From positions 248,001-312,000 of the forward strand of contig JAFEKR010000035.1 of assembly GCA_019022495.1 (NCBI GenBank): DNA of 64,000 nt. Reading direction: 5' to 3'. This document shows positions 1-12,547 of this stretch, in pieces. Position 1 is the stretch's first letter. Every line of letters starts with the position of its first letter. The DNA comes from Epichloe hybrida. Its lineage: Eukaryota; Ascomycota; Sordariomycetes; Hypocreales; Clavicipitaceae. A program made the translations under genes and the position numbers. The notes beneath the pieces are model-generated. The model was not told the DNA's origin. It made no database searches and was given only the letters and a program-made list of their open reading frames with translations.

Positions 1-746
1 CGGGGTTCCCCCAAACTTCCCTGTTGCGGACGGTGAGGCATCAAAGCCTTGTGAAAAATAGGCATGATGACAGAATTTACCAACTCAACTGTGGTAGATA
101 TATATCTTAGCAACTAAAGGCTAGCACATAAATTTAGTGTATGAACAAGCATATAAAATTTTCAATCGACCGAGGATCCTTGTCAGTACAGGTGCGAGAC
201 CTTGCCGTCCCCGAGAGGATGCAGATGCATGCCATTGCAACGTCAGATCTAGTTTTCATGAAGATTGAATTCGGCTGTCGCGACTAGACCTGCAAATGCC
301 GACCTCTTCAAGTGCGTGCCCTCGTCACAGAACACTTCAATGATACGTTCCGCCTTCACACACGACCATGTATGTTATCTGCCGCGATTAGCATACATTA
401 AAAACCTACTGACCGGAAGGTGTATTTTAGATACACGCTAGATCTCATACATGCAGGCATCATCATGTTAGTAGTCAGTAAATGAAGAAAAAATTAAAAT
501 AGAACTAACACAGTCGGTTCATGTTGGTCTCCGCTCATAAATTCACATTACTCCGCTACGTTACACGCATCATGGTGGCTGCTAAGTCTTGACATCCGGC
601 TGACAATGGCAAACGGCCGACACTCAAATTATTAACACAAATTATCTGAAACGACGCTTCAAGAAGAGTGAAATCCTATAACCAACCCTCTACTTGGCCA
701 AGACTAATGGCTGTTCTTATGGGAGTCTGTTAGCGTAGAGTTCCGC
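1..746. other. Intergenic, downstream of SMC1
   Basis: No coding region, RNA gene or clear repeat is recognised here. It is ordinary mixed-composition DNA. The part next to position 747 must hold the 3' untranslated region of SMC1. Confidence 0.5.
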
Positions 747-3700
747 CTATACGTATCTTCTCAACTATAGTAGTATATTAGCATGAAAAGTCAACGACTG
801 GGAGGTATCTGAACAACTCACATCCAAAGTCAATGTCCTCGAGCTGTTGACCTCTTGATCTCGATAGACACCGACTAAGCTTTCAGAGTCTTGAAAAAGC
901 CCGGCCTTGAGGCTGATGACAATGAATTGCATTCCAGGGCCGGCATGCTCACGGATATACTTTTTGATCTTGTCGACATTGGCATTGTCAAGAGCGGCAT
1001 CTACCTCGTCAAGGACGAAGAAAGGACTAGGCTGGTAGCTGTGAATAGCAAAAAGAAGTGCCAAGGCAGCCATTGTTTTCTCTCCTCCTGATAAATGCTC
1101 CATATCTCTGAATCTTTTCAGCGGGGGCATAGCGTGATACTTGATGCCAGACAAATACGGCATATCGGTATCTTCTTCAATATCGAGATAGGCCTGTCCA
1201 CCGAGTGGATATGCTTCAGACCGCGTCAAGTCCTTATACACATGAGATATCTGATCCTGAATATGCGTAAAGGCACGATTGAAAAGGTCGTATCTCAGCT
1301 GTTTTATTTTGCCAAATGCGTCCTTCGCAGCCTGCGCAGCGAGCTTGGAATCCTCGTACTCTTGATCGGTTTGTTTGAGTCTCGTTTCGACACTTTCCAG
1401 GCGTTCCATAGCCCGCATATTAGGATTCAACTTTTCAAGTTCAGAGGCAAGCATCGATATTCTTTCAGTCAGCTTTCCCTCTATCTCGGGATTGTCGGAC
1501 TGCCTCTGTTAGCGAACATTTTGTCACAAATCCTCATCAGATATTAATAATACGTTATCAGACAGACTCTTACCTCTTTCAGTTCACTGTCCAGCCCTTC
1601 AAAATCGATTACAATTCCATGATCATCTAAAGCAAGATCCATCATTTCTTCATCATCGCCGTCCACATCCATCGCATCGGGATCTTGTCGCAGCAGGTCG
1701 TCTTCATTCGGCAGGTTGTCTAGAGTGCCTTCCGCGAGCGGGATTTGAATCTGTTCAAGTCGACATCTTCGAAGTAATGCTGACTTGCTTGCGCTATTCT
1801 TTTGCACCATCGTTTCCAAGGAATTTATTTCGCGCTGAAGGGCTTCAATATCCTTACTCCTTTTTTGCAGCTCAGCCCGCGCTTCGCCTACTTTTTGATT
1901 CTTGGCTCTGAGTTCAGCCCTCTGCTCGTCCAATGTCTCTCGTAAGGCATCCAATTCGTCTTGCTCTTGGCCAATGGTCTCTTCGATCTCTGCTTTCTCG
2001 GTTGAGTAGGTTTTGATGTCTTTTTCCAGGCGCCGTATGTGGTCCTGCATCCTCCTTATACGAGTTTCTGTATCACTAAGCCTAGTCATTTCCCATTTGA
2101 GGCGATTTTCGAGTCGCTGCTTCTGAACCTCAAACTGGTTTCTTTTCTCCGAGACCTCCTGTTCTAGTTTGCCCTGAGATGCATCGTATGCCCGTATGTC
2201 GCTGTAGCCAAGCTTTTTGCAGAATTCTGCAAATACCTCGTCTTCTACCTGGGCGACCGCATCCTTGAATTCGTTGACTGTCGCGATGCTATTCTCTAAT
2301 TGCTCGACTTGATCCTTGTACTTGGGCTGCAAGTCTCTGAGTTGCTTCTTCAAGTTATCGACCTCGCGTTTCTTGCTAGTCCAGTTCTTGCCAAAGGCAG
2401 TCAACTCGTCCTGAACAGCGATAAGACGCCTTTCTAACCCCGTCAGATCAATTTGGAGAGATTCCTCAAGTGTCCCACGTCGGTCAGACTTTGGCAATCG
2501 GTCTATCTCTTCCTTCAGCTTTGCCGCCAGACGCTGAAGGTTTTGCACATCAACCTCTTCAAACTTGCGCTTCCCCCCCTTGGGTTCAGGACCTCGACCA
2601 CCAGTCATCAGTCCAGCTTTGTGGATAATGTAGCCCTCCAAAGTGACCGCTTTGACTGGTATTCTTTTTTCATAACAGATATGTTTTGCAATACCTAAGT
2701 TATCGCAAACCACGGAGCTGCCACAAGCGTATGAAACTGCTCGTTCAATGGACGCGTCGAAGTTAATTGTATCGATGGTAAGTCTGGCTCCTGTGAAACC
2801 TTTGATCGCTGAATTTACTGCATTGACCTTGATATTGTCCAGGGGAATGAAGGTCATAGGTGGAAACCTCTGCTCCTTCAAGTATTGCACACAATCCACC
2901 CCGGTTTTTTCCGTGTCAACAACTACAGAATCAAAATCTCTCCCAAGGGCCACAATCACGGCTTCGTCGAATTTCTTCTGTTTTGGGGTGCATAGATCCC
3001 CGATTCGGCCACGAACTCCTGGGTACATTCGTTTGAGCGACGTAACCATTTCCTTCAGTCGAGTCTCGCGGTCATTTTGGCGACGGCCATCGTCGGCTTC
3101 TCGTAGCTTTCGAGCTACATCTTCCAATTTCTCCTCCAGCTCGGTTCGTTTCTGGTTAGTCCTAACACGTTCGGATTGAAGTTGATTAAAATCCTTCTTC
3201 TTGCTCGTGATCTCTTCTGAAATTTCCCGAGATGCCGCCTCTGCGGACATTTTTCGCTCTTCGATGTTTTGCAGCTCAGCTTCAGTCTTCTCAATTGCAG
3301 CAATAATGCTGTCGAGCTTTCCTCGCAAGTTACTCACAGTAACTTCGTCAGCTTTGCGCTGTCGCTCAAAATTTTCCAGTTTGGCCAGATTGGCTCCTGA
3401 GCGAGACATGACCTGTGCCCGAAGTGAATTATACTCCTTGCGGTCTGTATCGCTGATATCTCGCTCCTGTTTCTTTAGCTGATCTCGAGTTTCCTTTTCA
3501 AAGACTGCCTGTGCTTTATCCACACCTTCAATATCCTTTCGTACTTTTTCGACAATCATAGCTTGCTCATCTCGTTCCTTGGTGACTTTTTGGCTCTGTG
3601 CTTGGGCTTTTTCGACTTGTTGAGATAACTCGTGAACTTTTTCATCGAAAGGTACCAGTTTATTTTGGTTGTCCTCTATGCTTCTTTCTTTCAACTTAAT

Positions 3701-4769
3701 CTGCTTTTCGATTCGAGATACTAGGCGACTAGTTTCATTCTGGTCTTGTCTGGCATTCTCGAGACGTGCTTCATAGGACTCCACATTTCGCCTCAATTCC
3801 TTCAGATCTTCTTGGTGATCTTGAATCGCAGTACTCGACTCATCCATGGCTCTTTGATAGTGATACAGCTTCCATAGGCAATGTGATATGATAGCGGCAT
3901 CTCTCTCCTCCGTTTTTCTTTGAAAACTGTCGGCTTCTTTTTTTTGCTCGCGATACTGCTTGATCTCGGAATTGATCCCGCGGCGGCGATGCAGCTGGAA
4001 GTTTTGATTTTCTGCGGCTTCCTCGGCTTCAGCCTGAAGTTTCTCGTATTCCGCTTTGTATTCGAGACTGCCAGATATTTGTTCAATAAGACGAGTGAGA
4101 TCCTGGGGCGATTGTGACGCAATGGCTTCGACATCGCCCTGGAATACCAGAAAGTTACGGGCTTTCATAAGGATGTTCTCCGATTCGAGCGCTTCATTGT
4201 ATTGCTGTGCGGTGACAACCTTGTCATTTATACGATATTCGCTCGCACCTGAGGAGTTGATAGAGCGTCTCCATCGTTGTTCATCACCAGCATCGTCCTC
4301 GTAAACTGCCATAACCCATGCAGTCTTGGGGTCATTTCTAGAGGCTTTCTCGTCCGAGCCAGACAAGTTCTCGCCAACCTTGCGGGATTCTGCCGAACCA
4401 TCATCGTTTATCTTGGAAGTTTTCAGGACTCGGCCGCGATAAACAAGATCTTTGAGGTGTGCAGATCGTAAATGTGACGACTTGATACCAAGAACGAACG
4501 ATATAGCGTCCATACTAGAGAGATACATCATGAGAAACGGGCTTGGTATAGGGTTGAACCACAGTTCCAAGCTTTCAACTTACGAGTTGGATTTGCCGGA
4601 TCCATTTGGCCCAATAATTGACGTGAAGTACGAATCACCGAAAAGAAGGGTATGGTGGCCCTTGTAAGATTTGAAGTCTGGATCCCAGGTCAGCCTAATA
4701 GACGGATATGCGCGTAGAAGCCCGGTAAATGAACACACTGAACAACTCTAAACGAATTAATTTCCCCAT
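747..4769 (-). CDS. SMC1: Cohesin subunit SMC1
   Basis: Structural maintenance of chromosomes protein 1, the ATPase arm of the cohesin ring that holds sister chromatids together in the nucleus. Five exons fit: 4739-4769, 4584-4677, 1574-4514, 822-1505 and 747-764, giving about 1,255 aa, normal for SMC1. The start MGKLIRLELF is the family N-terminus. The Walker A motif GPNGSGKS is split by intron 2. Two long coiled coils flank a hinge (around residues 520-660, with GLMTGGRGPEPKGGKRKFEE just after it). Near the C-terminus come the ABC signature LSGGEKT and Walker B FFVLDEVDAALDN. The last 18-nt exon encodes LRRYV and the stop. The acceptor of exon 4 could also be at 1499, which would drop two residues. 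It is transcribed divergently from GPC1 across about 1.1 kb. Identity is certain; the small terminal exons are inferred from splice signals. Confidence 0.96.
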
Positions 4770-5907
4770 GCTCACGTTGACATGCGCTGAACAAACCTGC
4801 TCGGCGGCGGCGGCTTGTTTTGAAATTGCTGGGCTCGACTGCGAGGAGGGGGCGTCGTGATTGAAAAAGCATAGACAGCAGGCACAAGAAGGTCTGGCTG
4901 CAGCCTAGGAGATATTAGACACCAAGTATCAGACACTCAACAGTGAACAAGGTTGCGCGATCTATGTGCGGTACTCGAGGGTTCGGGAGGCTAATGTGGT
5001 CGGGGCATTCCTGTGAGCATGAAGTGATGCGACGCGTCGCGCCTCTCCAATGCGACTTCCCACGTTCAAAAGCTTAATGCCCAGCGGACAAGAGCAGCCA
5101 GCCCCCCTCCGGTCCCACTAAAAAAACAAAGACGGGCTTTGCGCGAGACGAGTCACCCGTAAAGTCAGGTGCCAAGCTCCATTTGCACCGCTCCAATAGC
5201 AGCACTGCTGCGAGTTTATCGCCTACACCAGTTTTTCTCCATTAGACAAAGCAGGCTATCTCCTCACCCGCCTATGAAGAAGCCGATAGTGAAAAGACCA
5301 AGGAACAGGCGCCGCCCTCGTATCTACAGTGGGTCTCAGGTAATTCCGAGCAGCGAGCATCATAACACGCTGTGGGTTCTACGCTAATCTTGCTACGAGT
5401 TGCTCAGAATTACCTGGACCTACTATAGAGCCAGCGACACTAGGCTCTAAGTTTATGCTTCTGCGGAAATCAACACATTTACAACGGAGCCGGGTGTACG
5501 GATTGCCACAAAGGGCTGCAACTAGTGCAGCACTCTAATGCTGGCGCGCTAATTAGAAGTAGGCAGCCATGGTGTGGTCGAAATCCCTGGACTGATTGGT
5601 CCGCTCACACCCACCCACCTGCCTGTGAACCTTAGCGCAATCTGCGTCACCTAGCTCCGTTAATAATTCTTATAGCCCTTTCTGGACTCGGCTTTTCTCG
5701 ATCTCCTAGTACTTCAGTTTCGGAATGATCAAAAGCCTTGCTTTCCCCCCCTTCACTTCAATTCTAAAAATACCAGGTACACAATTCTCCTGTGATAGCC
5801 TTCTCTGCGACAAGCAGCTTGCGTGTCAGTTTAAACAAATCCTTTGGTCGATCGCCTCGTCTGCTGGTATCACTAACGTAATTCGTTCCAGGGTTGACTC
5901 ATTTGAT
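4770..5907. promoter_or_regulatory. Divergent promoter between SMC1 and GPC1
   Basis: This 1.1-kb interval separates two divergent start codons and so must contain both promoters. An in-frame upstream ATG at 5725 extends the GPC1 frame. It is followed by a plausible intron (5777-5891, GTACAC..CAG), whose length of 115 nt is not a multiple of three. I therefore treat 5725-5907 as probable 5' leader. No defined transcription-factor site was identified. Confidence 0.45.
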
Positions 5908-7575
5908 ATGGCGGACGAGCCAGGTTACGGCCCGTCATCGTTATCCGAATCCCCAAACACGCCTGTAAAAAGCAATGACGCAATACCGTCTTTGGGCTCT
6001 GATTCTGCGATCTTAGAGTCTCCAAGCTTGCATGCGACCACACCAAAAAGCCCTCAACTATCAAGAAATCCATCCTTCTCCGAGAGTAGCTCCTATCGGG
6101 ATGATTTTGACGCTCTTCCGCCTCTCGATCGGTTGACCGTTCTTGACCTTTTGGACAACTTTACTCTCCCTCAGCAATTAGAAAAGCTCCAAAAGGGAAT
6201 TTCGGCTCAAACCAACAAAGTTCGTCGATCAAGGGATGCCTTAAAATCTAGAACTCAGCTTGCCCGCGACCGCATGATTGAAGGATGGAGGAGGAGAGTG
6301 CCTTCAGCCGATGAACAGTTAGACCGATACAGAAAGCGAATGCGACAGCGTGTTGATAAGCTGGGTAGACAATGGAACGATACGAAAGCGATCAGTCTAA
6401 GGGAAAAGGTATCCTTTATATGTGGTGTTATGAATATCTTCATCAGCGGCTACCTTATCGGCGGATATCCGCAATACTTCCACCTATGGTATACGTTTCA
6501 GCTCATCTACTTCATGCCCATTCGCTTTTTCATCTATCACCGTCGTGGGTATCATTACTTTCTAGCAGATCTCTGCTATTTTGTCAATATGCTACTCTCT
6601 CTTAGCATTTGGGTCTTCCCCAATTCTAAGCGGCTCCTCACTTCAACCTACTGCCTAGCTTTTGGCAATAACGCTGTGGCTATCATTATGTGGCGTAATT
6701 CTCTTGTGTTCCACAGTTTTGACAAGGTTACATCTCTTTTCATCCACATCATGCCGTGCGCAACGCTTCACTGCTTAGTCCATCTCTATTCTTCCGAGGA
6801 TCAGAGGGCTAGGTTTCCAGCCATTTGGGCAATTAGACACGCAGCCCCAGGCTCCGCATCCGCATATGCGAACGTTTTCTCGATGCTTTCTTGGAGCACG
6901 ATACCATACGCCATATGGCAGCTGAGTTATTACTTTTTTATCACTGTCAGACGCCGAGAGAAAATTGCTGCTGGGCGGCCGACTTCCTTCACATGGCTAC
7001 GTCGATCTTACTCCCGAACTTGGATTGGCAAATTAGTCCTTTCCTTACCCTCCAGTCTGCAAGAGCCAGCTTTCATGATGATTCAATACAGCTACGCTGT
7101 TCTCACAATGCTACCCTGCCCACTGTGGTTCAACAGTCGTTTCGCGTCATCATTTTTCCTCATCGTCGTATTTGCATGGAGTATATACAACGGCTCGACA
7201 TATTATATTGATGTGTTTGGGAAGCGTTTTCAGAAAGAATTGGAGGCAATGAAAGCCGAAGTACTCAAATGGCAAAACACGCCGGAGCTTATGCTACAAT
7301 CACCATTGCTAACGCCCCATAATGACAGCATTTCGGGGTCTCCTGCCGGGCATGAGATGCAATCTTCAGATCTGGTTACAAGTCAAGACATAGTTCAAAC
7401 AGACCATCAAAGTCGACAATCTCCAAGCCACATATCAAGGCCGGTAGGCACCATGGATCGAACTACTAGCTTAGACAAAATACCACTTCTCGATGAGACC
7501 GTCGATATAAGAACAACAGGAGTTGATAACGGGGCCAAAGATGTTACACGGGAGAGACGGTCGCGGCTGATATAG
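5908..7575 (+). CDS. GPC1: Glycerophosphocholine acyltransferase GPC1 (DUF2838 family)
   Basis: Multi-pass membrane enzyme that acylates glycerophosphocholine with acyl-CoA to form lysophosphatidylcholine, part of phosphatidylcholine remodelling (known for yeast Gpc1). Start chosen at MADEPGYG (555 aa, no intron in the body). The frame stays open to an ATG at 5725, but that stretch looks like leader. Residues 1-150 are Ser/Pro-rich and probably cytosolic. A charged helix precedes the membrane part. About eight hydrophobic segments follow from roughly residue 165. Conserved family blocks visible include GYLIGGYPQYFHLWYT, RGYHYFLADLCYFVN and FHSFDKVTSLFIHIMP, whose His residues are candidates for the active site. 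The C-terminal 100 residues are hydrophilic and low-complexity. It is convergent with CDH1. Confidence 0.88.
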   Translation: MADEPGYGPSSLSESPNTPVKSNDAIPSLGSDSAILESPSLHATTPKSPQLSRNPSFSESSSYRDDFDALPPLDRLTVLDLLDNFTLPQQLEKLQKGISAQTNKVRRSRDALKSRTQLARDRMIEGWRRRVPSADEQLDRYRKRMRQRVDKLGRQWNDTKAISLREKVSFICGVMNIFISGYLIGGYPQYFHLWYTFQLIYFMPIRFFIYHRRGYHYFLADLCYFVNMLLSLSIWVFPNSKRLLTSTYCLAFGNNAVAIIMWRNSLVFHSFDKVTSLFIHIMPCATLHCLVHLYSSEDQRARFPAIWAIRHAAPGSASAYANVFSMLSWSTIPYAIWQLSYYFFITVRRREKIAAGRPTSFTWLRRSYSRTWIGKLVLSLPSSLQEPAFMMIQYSYAVLTMLPCPLWFNSRFASSFFLIVVFAWSIYNGSTYYIDVFGKRFQKELEAMKAEVLKWQNTPELMLQSPLLTPHNDSISGSPAGHEMQSSDLVTSQDIVQTDHQSRQSPSHISRPVGTMDRTTSLDKIPLLDETVDIRTTGVDNGAKDVTRERRSRLI

Positions 7576-8459
7576 TAGTCGGAAAGATTATGCTAAGAGG
7601 TGTCAAGGTCAGACATGCTCCAAGTTTATACTGGAAGACTTGGGGTGGCAGTAGTTAGCCATGCAAGTTGACAAATCATAGTCGCTTTGCTGTGTCTGCA
7701 GTGTCTACTACGACTCTTGGTCCATGTTGATGAACCGAGATCACAAAAGCTAATATATGCTATTGCTTCCACTATATCACGAATGTAGTGCAAAGTCAAA
7801 TCTGAATGCTCCAGGCGCCGTCTGTATGGCTTTCGCCTCACGACTAGCCTCTTGTCTCATTAAATATCTTGCAGACGTCACACCTGAGCCTGCGAAGTAC
7901 TCCATCCATTCCCAAGCTTTTCGATATCAACGTCTCAACGATCAGGACCATGATTTGGACTCGGGATTCGTTCACCCTGTATAAAGAGCAATGTCATCTT
8001 ATATAAATATTTTCATGTTTGCTGTGATTCATATGATAGTGCGCTATTTTGTGCATAAAAATAAAATGTGCTGCCGCTGTTGCACGCACTTTCTCTCCCC
8101 GACGAATTACTATGACGTGCATTCCCTTTCCTGCAAGTCAAGGATACATATTGTTAACTGAGCTGGAAAAAAAAAACCGCTGTTGCCGTTAGAGTGACAG
8201 CCGTCATGTACCTCCGCTTGAGACTTTCGAACAGTTCAAATGCCAATATTCTGCCCCACGAACAGACACTCCCAACGCCCCCTCTGATCCCAAATCATCA
8301 CAAATCGTCAAGGTCGGACTGAATCAGTCTCACGATTTTAAAAAAATCAAGTTGTTGCAAAAAAAAACAATTGGGCGAGCTTCAATCATGGTCGCGTGGT
8401 ACCGGAACAAAATCGTAAGTACCTAGTGATGTCAGAGCCTTCAAAGACTGTGAACAATA
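7576..8459. other. Intergenic between convergent GPC1 and CDH1
   Basis: This tail-to-tail interval should hold the two 3' UTRs. It has several A-runs at 8165-8175 and 8339-8370. Nothing coding is supported. Confidence 0.4.
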
Positions 8460-10822
8460 TCAACGAATGATACCCCAATCTGCGAGTCGCCCGCCACCCG
8501 CCTCTCCTTCTTCACGGGTTCCGGGACGTCGTCCAAAGACGGACCAGAACCGTAATGTCTCGTCTCCAGCTCCGGTGACAACCACACGACCGTCAGGGCT
8601 CATTGCCAAATACAGGACACGGTATGTGTGTCCAGTCAAGCTCGCAACCTGCGTCATTGATGGGTATTTCCAAACCACAATTTGGTTTTGGCTATAACCA
8701 TGCGTTGTAACGATTTCGTTGGAGTTTTTAGACCATGCAATATTGCAGACTTGGCTACCTGTGTCAATTTCGTTGATGACACTCCCCTTCACCGTGTCGT
8801 GGAAGATGATCCTGCGGTCTGCTGTACCACCGCCCGATGCGAGCAGTCCACGTTGATGGGGAGACCATGAGATAGCTTTCACAGCCGCTGTGTGATCAGA
8901 AAATTTCCACAGAGGTGACTCTGATAATTTATCCCATACCATCAACTTATTATCGTTGCCTCCACTGGCAAGCTGACCATCCTCACAATTCCACTTGAGT
9001 CCACAAACCTCCTGTTTGTGACCCACCAGCTTTTTCAGCCACTGATCGGGAGCTCGAACATCTCTATGATATATCAGTCTATCACGGGACCCTGAAGTCA
9101 GGATGTGGGTGTTCCAAGCTAGGGAACCAACTCGAGCGGTGTGTCCGGTCATGGTCCTAAGCCTCCGCGTCTTCTCTGCATCCCAAATTTGCACAAGGCC
9201 TTTGCCCGTACCAATTGCAAGGTGGGTGCCTTTTTGAATCCAGGAGACGCTTGTCACAGTGTCGTCTTCCAATGTGCACAACTTGTTAACCTTGCTTGTC
9301 TGAGCATTCCACATGTACACGCTGGAACCAAGTCCCACTCCGAGAACATTGGCGCTGCCCCAATCTACAAGATTCAGGTAAAAGTCATCGGCCAGCTCAG
9401 GAGCATCGAGAACTTTATATGGAACTTTGCTGACGGCTCGAGGTTGTCGGCGAGGACTAAGGAGCATCTGTTGGCTACCGAAGCGTACTGGAGACAGGCT
9501 ATATATTTCAGCTCTGGTATCTAGGTTTGGTCCATGACGGCTCTGGGGTGTTTTTGAAGGAGTCAGGTGTCCTGCCACATGACTATGATGCCGAGGAGAC
9601 ATGTATGAGAATAGATTTTTATGCGGTGTTGAAGGTGTTAGTGATGAGGGGAGAGACGACGCCGTATTATTGTTTGGTGGAGTCTGTGCCCGGGTTCCAT
9701 TACGAGTGCGTGTCCCAGACAACTGTGCAGTCGGTTTATCAGGAGACATGGCTGGGGGATTTGCCTGGGGTACAGAATTCTCAAAAAGCTCGGCTCGAAG
9801 TAGTGTTGAAAAGGTTCTATTCGCTTCTTCGGCTATGGTCAAGCGATGTTAGTACATGACGCAAAGGTTGCCATTTTAATGCCAGTCGTCATTATCTTAC
9901 TTTTCTGAAAATGAAGCTCACCATGTGGTGTTCGCTTCTTTTGTCTCGAGGGAGTTGCTGGAGAACCATCTTCATGCAGGAGACTAAAGCTAGCCTGGAG
10001 ATCTTGGCCAGATCGGGTGGGAATGAACCTGAGCATTGTCAGCCTTGTCGTTACAACTCGAGGACGAAATAGTAGCCATTAGGCACACCTACCTATCGCC
10101 ATTTATTCGTTGTCGCTTTCTATGGGAGCTTGCACCTGGTGTGCTCTCACGGTGTGGTCGCTGGAGCTCTCGCAGTAAAGCACTTTCCACAGCATTTGCG
10201 TCCAGTCCCGTGGGATGAATTTCATCCCGAGCTGACGTCCTACTACGTGCTCTTCTAGTATTTACCGGCTCAAGCTCACTTTTCGACTCTGTCTGGCCTC
10301 GATTGGGAGGCGGTGGAGGTGTCGCAATCCGACTTGGCCCTGGGTTTGAGGCTGATTCGTCGTCAGCAGTGAATTGAGTATATGGCATATTCGCAGGCGT
10401 ATATGATGAAACTTCTTCGTGCTGAAGTTTCATCTTCTTTCGGATATGGCGCTCAGCAACTAGATTTGACTAAGGATCGGCAAGAGCTAGGAGCTCAAGG
10501 CATAGATGGCGGGATCTGTTGGAAGTCAAGCGGCCGGTTTGCAAGCACTGGGGCGGTCAGCGCTGCACATAAGAGGGCACGCAGCCCTTGTGTGCGGAGT
10601 TGATTTCCCAGCCCAACTGGTACTCTTCCGACGTTCGCGATCGGTGTACGAAGAGGCAGCGAAGAGGTAGAGTTGAGCGAGGGCTTCAATGTGATGACGG
10701 CCTGAGAGGTCTCGGCCGAAGCAAAGGGCGCTTCAAAGTCTGTATTGTTAGCCGATCGATGTCTCTTGGCCTCCGTGGGAGCTTGAAATGTGCCAGTCGC
10801 GATGTTCGGCGGAGGTTTGGAC
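8460..10822 (-). CDS. CDH1: APC/C activator CDH1 (fizzy-related, WD40)
   Basis: Substrate-recognition activator of the anaphase-promoting complex in late mitosis and G1. Exons supported: 8460-9832, 9901-10028, 10093-10459 and 10569 to about 10822. The first coding exon upstream was not resolved. The C-box DRFIPTR is reconstituted exactly across the intron at 10029-10092. Further N-terminal fizzy-related text includes SSYTPANMPYTQF and LFSYMSPRHH with many SP/TP sites, consistent with CDK control. Seven WD40 repeats follow, with blocks such as DFYLNLVDWG and HTARVGSLAW. The protein ends in Gly-Ile-Ile-Arg, the C-terminal IR tail that docks on APC/C. A perfect TACTAAC branch site lies in the 9833-9900 intron. 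The C-box and IR tail confirm the APC/C-activator group. The WD40 blocks look CDH1-like, so I prefer it over CDC20. Confidence 0.93.
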
Positions 10823-12547
10823 CTATGAATGGTTGAATGATGGTGAAGCCACCGATTGTCTTCGAGCCATCTGGAGGTGGGAAGATGGGAATGGGAGGTG
10901 GGTGGTGGTCCAAGAGGCGCCTAGCGCTAACGACCGACTCTCGACGCTATGCTTGATTGGGTTCGTAAACGGCCGTGGTCCCACTCAAGGCCATGACACA
11001 CGTCTTTTTTAACAGACAGCTTTAACGTGTTATGCCAATGAAATGTGTTTTGTTTGTGTTTTTATTATCCAGACGCGGCGAGCGAGTATGCATCTCGCAG
11101 ACGTCTCGAACTGAAGCAACCATGATATATGACTGCTGCTTATCCAATGGACAAAATTGTGGTTGTCAATTCTATTATGCTGATTACTCGCCTAGTAAAT
11201 TCAACCGAAACAGACACCGTTCTTCACCAATACCCGTCGACACGAGTTGCCCCGCGTATCTTGACCACTTAATAGATGAATATGTTCTTTCGTCTTATTC
11301 TACCTTGCATGAAGCAAAATGAAAGTCAGGGGCATGGCACCCATAATGTCGGGTTGCGAGGAGAGTATGCCGCCACCTGAAAGTATATTACGATGAATTT
11401 TATGAAAAACCATTGGTAAGAGGTGATGACTAATGACCTACACACTCTTGAAAATCTGCCTCAAAGATAATAGGTACTGGTCGATGGAAATATATGCACG
11501 CTGGACTTGGCCAAAGAAAATCATGTTAGCAGGAATTAAGGGTAATTTAGAAATGCGTTGCCATACAGCATCTCCTTGAAGTTCTGTTGACGCTGGCAAT
11601 CCGTATGCGCGAATAATGGGTATTTTACACTGTGTAGGTCCGCGATGAACGCACATATCTAATCTGATTGGCTGCAACATGTTACAGCGGACGCGCAACG
11701 GCTACAACAAGACCTGGTGAACCGCGTTCCTGTCGCGTTCGCGACCAGACCACCAATAGCAATCGATAGTTCCGAACTTCGCCATTGGTAAATCTAAATT
11801 TAAACGTGGACGTCAACATCGGGTTGTGCATTTATCATTGTCATCGCACATTACGACCGTTGTGCGCCATGTGTTCCAACGAAATTTCCAATAGTGTGGT
11901 ACTGGGGTGAATTCTCGGTTTTCGCAGGATAGAAATCAAAGATTAAGAAATGGTTTACTCCGCATACTACAAGTCTACTCCATACATCCCTTTGGCCCGA
12001 ATAGACTGACTGGTAGCGGGATTTGGACGTGGCTGCCTGTTTCCTACAAGGTGTGAATTTTATTTGCCCAAGAATGAGTTTTGTGTTGGAAGACAAAGCC
12101 TGGTAACATGATGCCGAATTTTTCATACATTGGTATTCGCCAACGCCCATTCAACAAAATTCCGAAGCAAGATATCGAATTTGTTTGTTTGTCATAGAAC
12201 ACCCATGTTAATGCGATCATTATATGTTGTGCTCGAAGTAGGCTGCGCTTCAATCATATCTCGTTGAATCTATGGCGAAAAGGGAAAAGGAAGAAAATAT
12301 GAAGTCAAACCGTACCCTTCTATGCAATCTATTATTAGCCTCGTCTCATATACATTAGGGAGACATATTCGAAACCGTAATGTGTGAGAGTGTGTAGGCT
12401 CAACTTTATTTCTCACGAGTGCAAGGGGTGCGAAGGAGATAGTAGCTCGAGGGAGGTTGACTGTATGGCGCAGATATTGAGCAGTATAAGAGGCTATGCC
12501 TCAATACGCTGTGACCGATGAGAACAGCATCACAGCGTGCCCTCATA
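10823..12547. other. Intergenic upstream of CDH1
   Basis: It should contain the CDH1 promoter and its unresolved first exon. A minus-strand open frame starting MDHHPPPIP at 10913 is out of phase with CDH1 and cannot be joined by any intron of reasonable size. The rest, 11,000-12,547, shows only scattered short open frames with no recognisable protein. Confidence 0.4.

Noticed and set aside
891..4667. Many open frames on the plus strand opposite SMC1
   Set aside because: They are antisense shadows of a long coiled-coil coding exon, with no start context, splice sites or recognisable protein content.
10686..10913. Minus-strand frame beginning MDHHPPPIP as the CDH1 start
   Set aside because: It is out of phase with the next CDH1 exon, and the only acceptor would leave an intron of about 30 nt, too short to splice.
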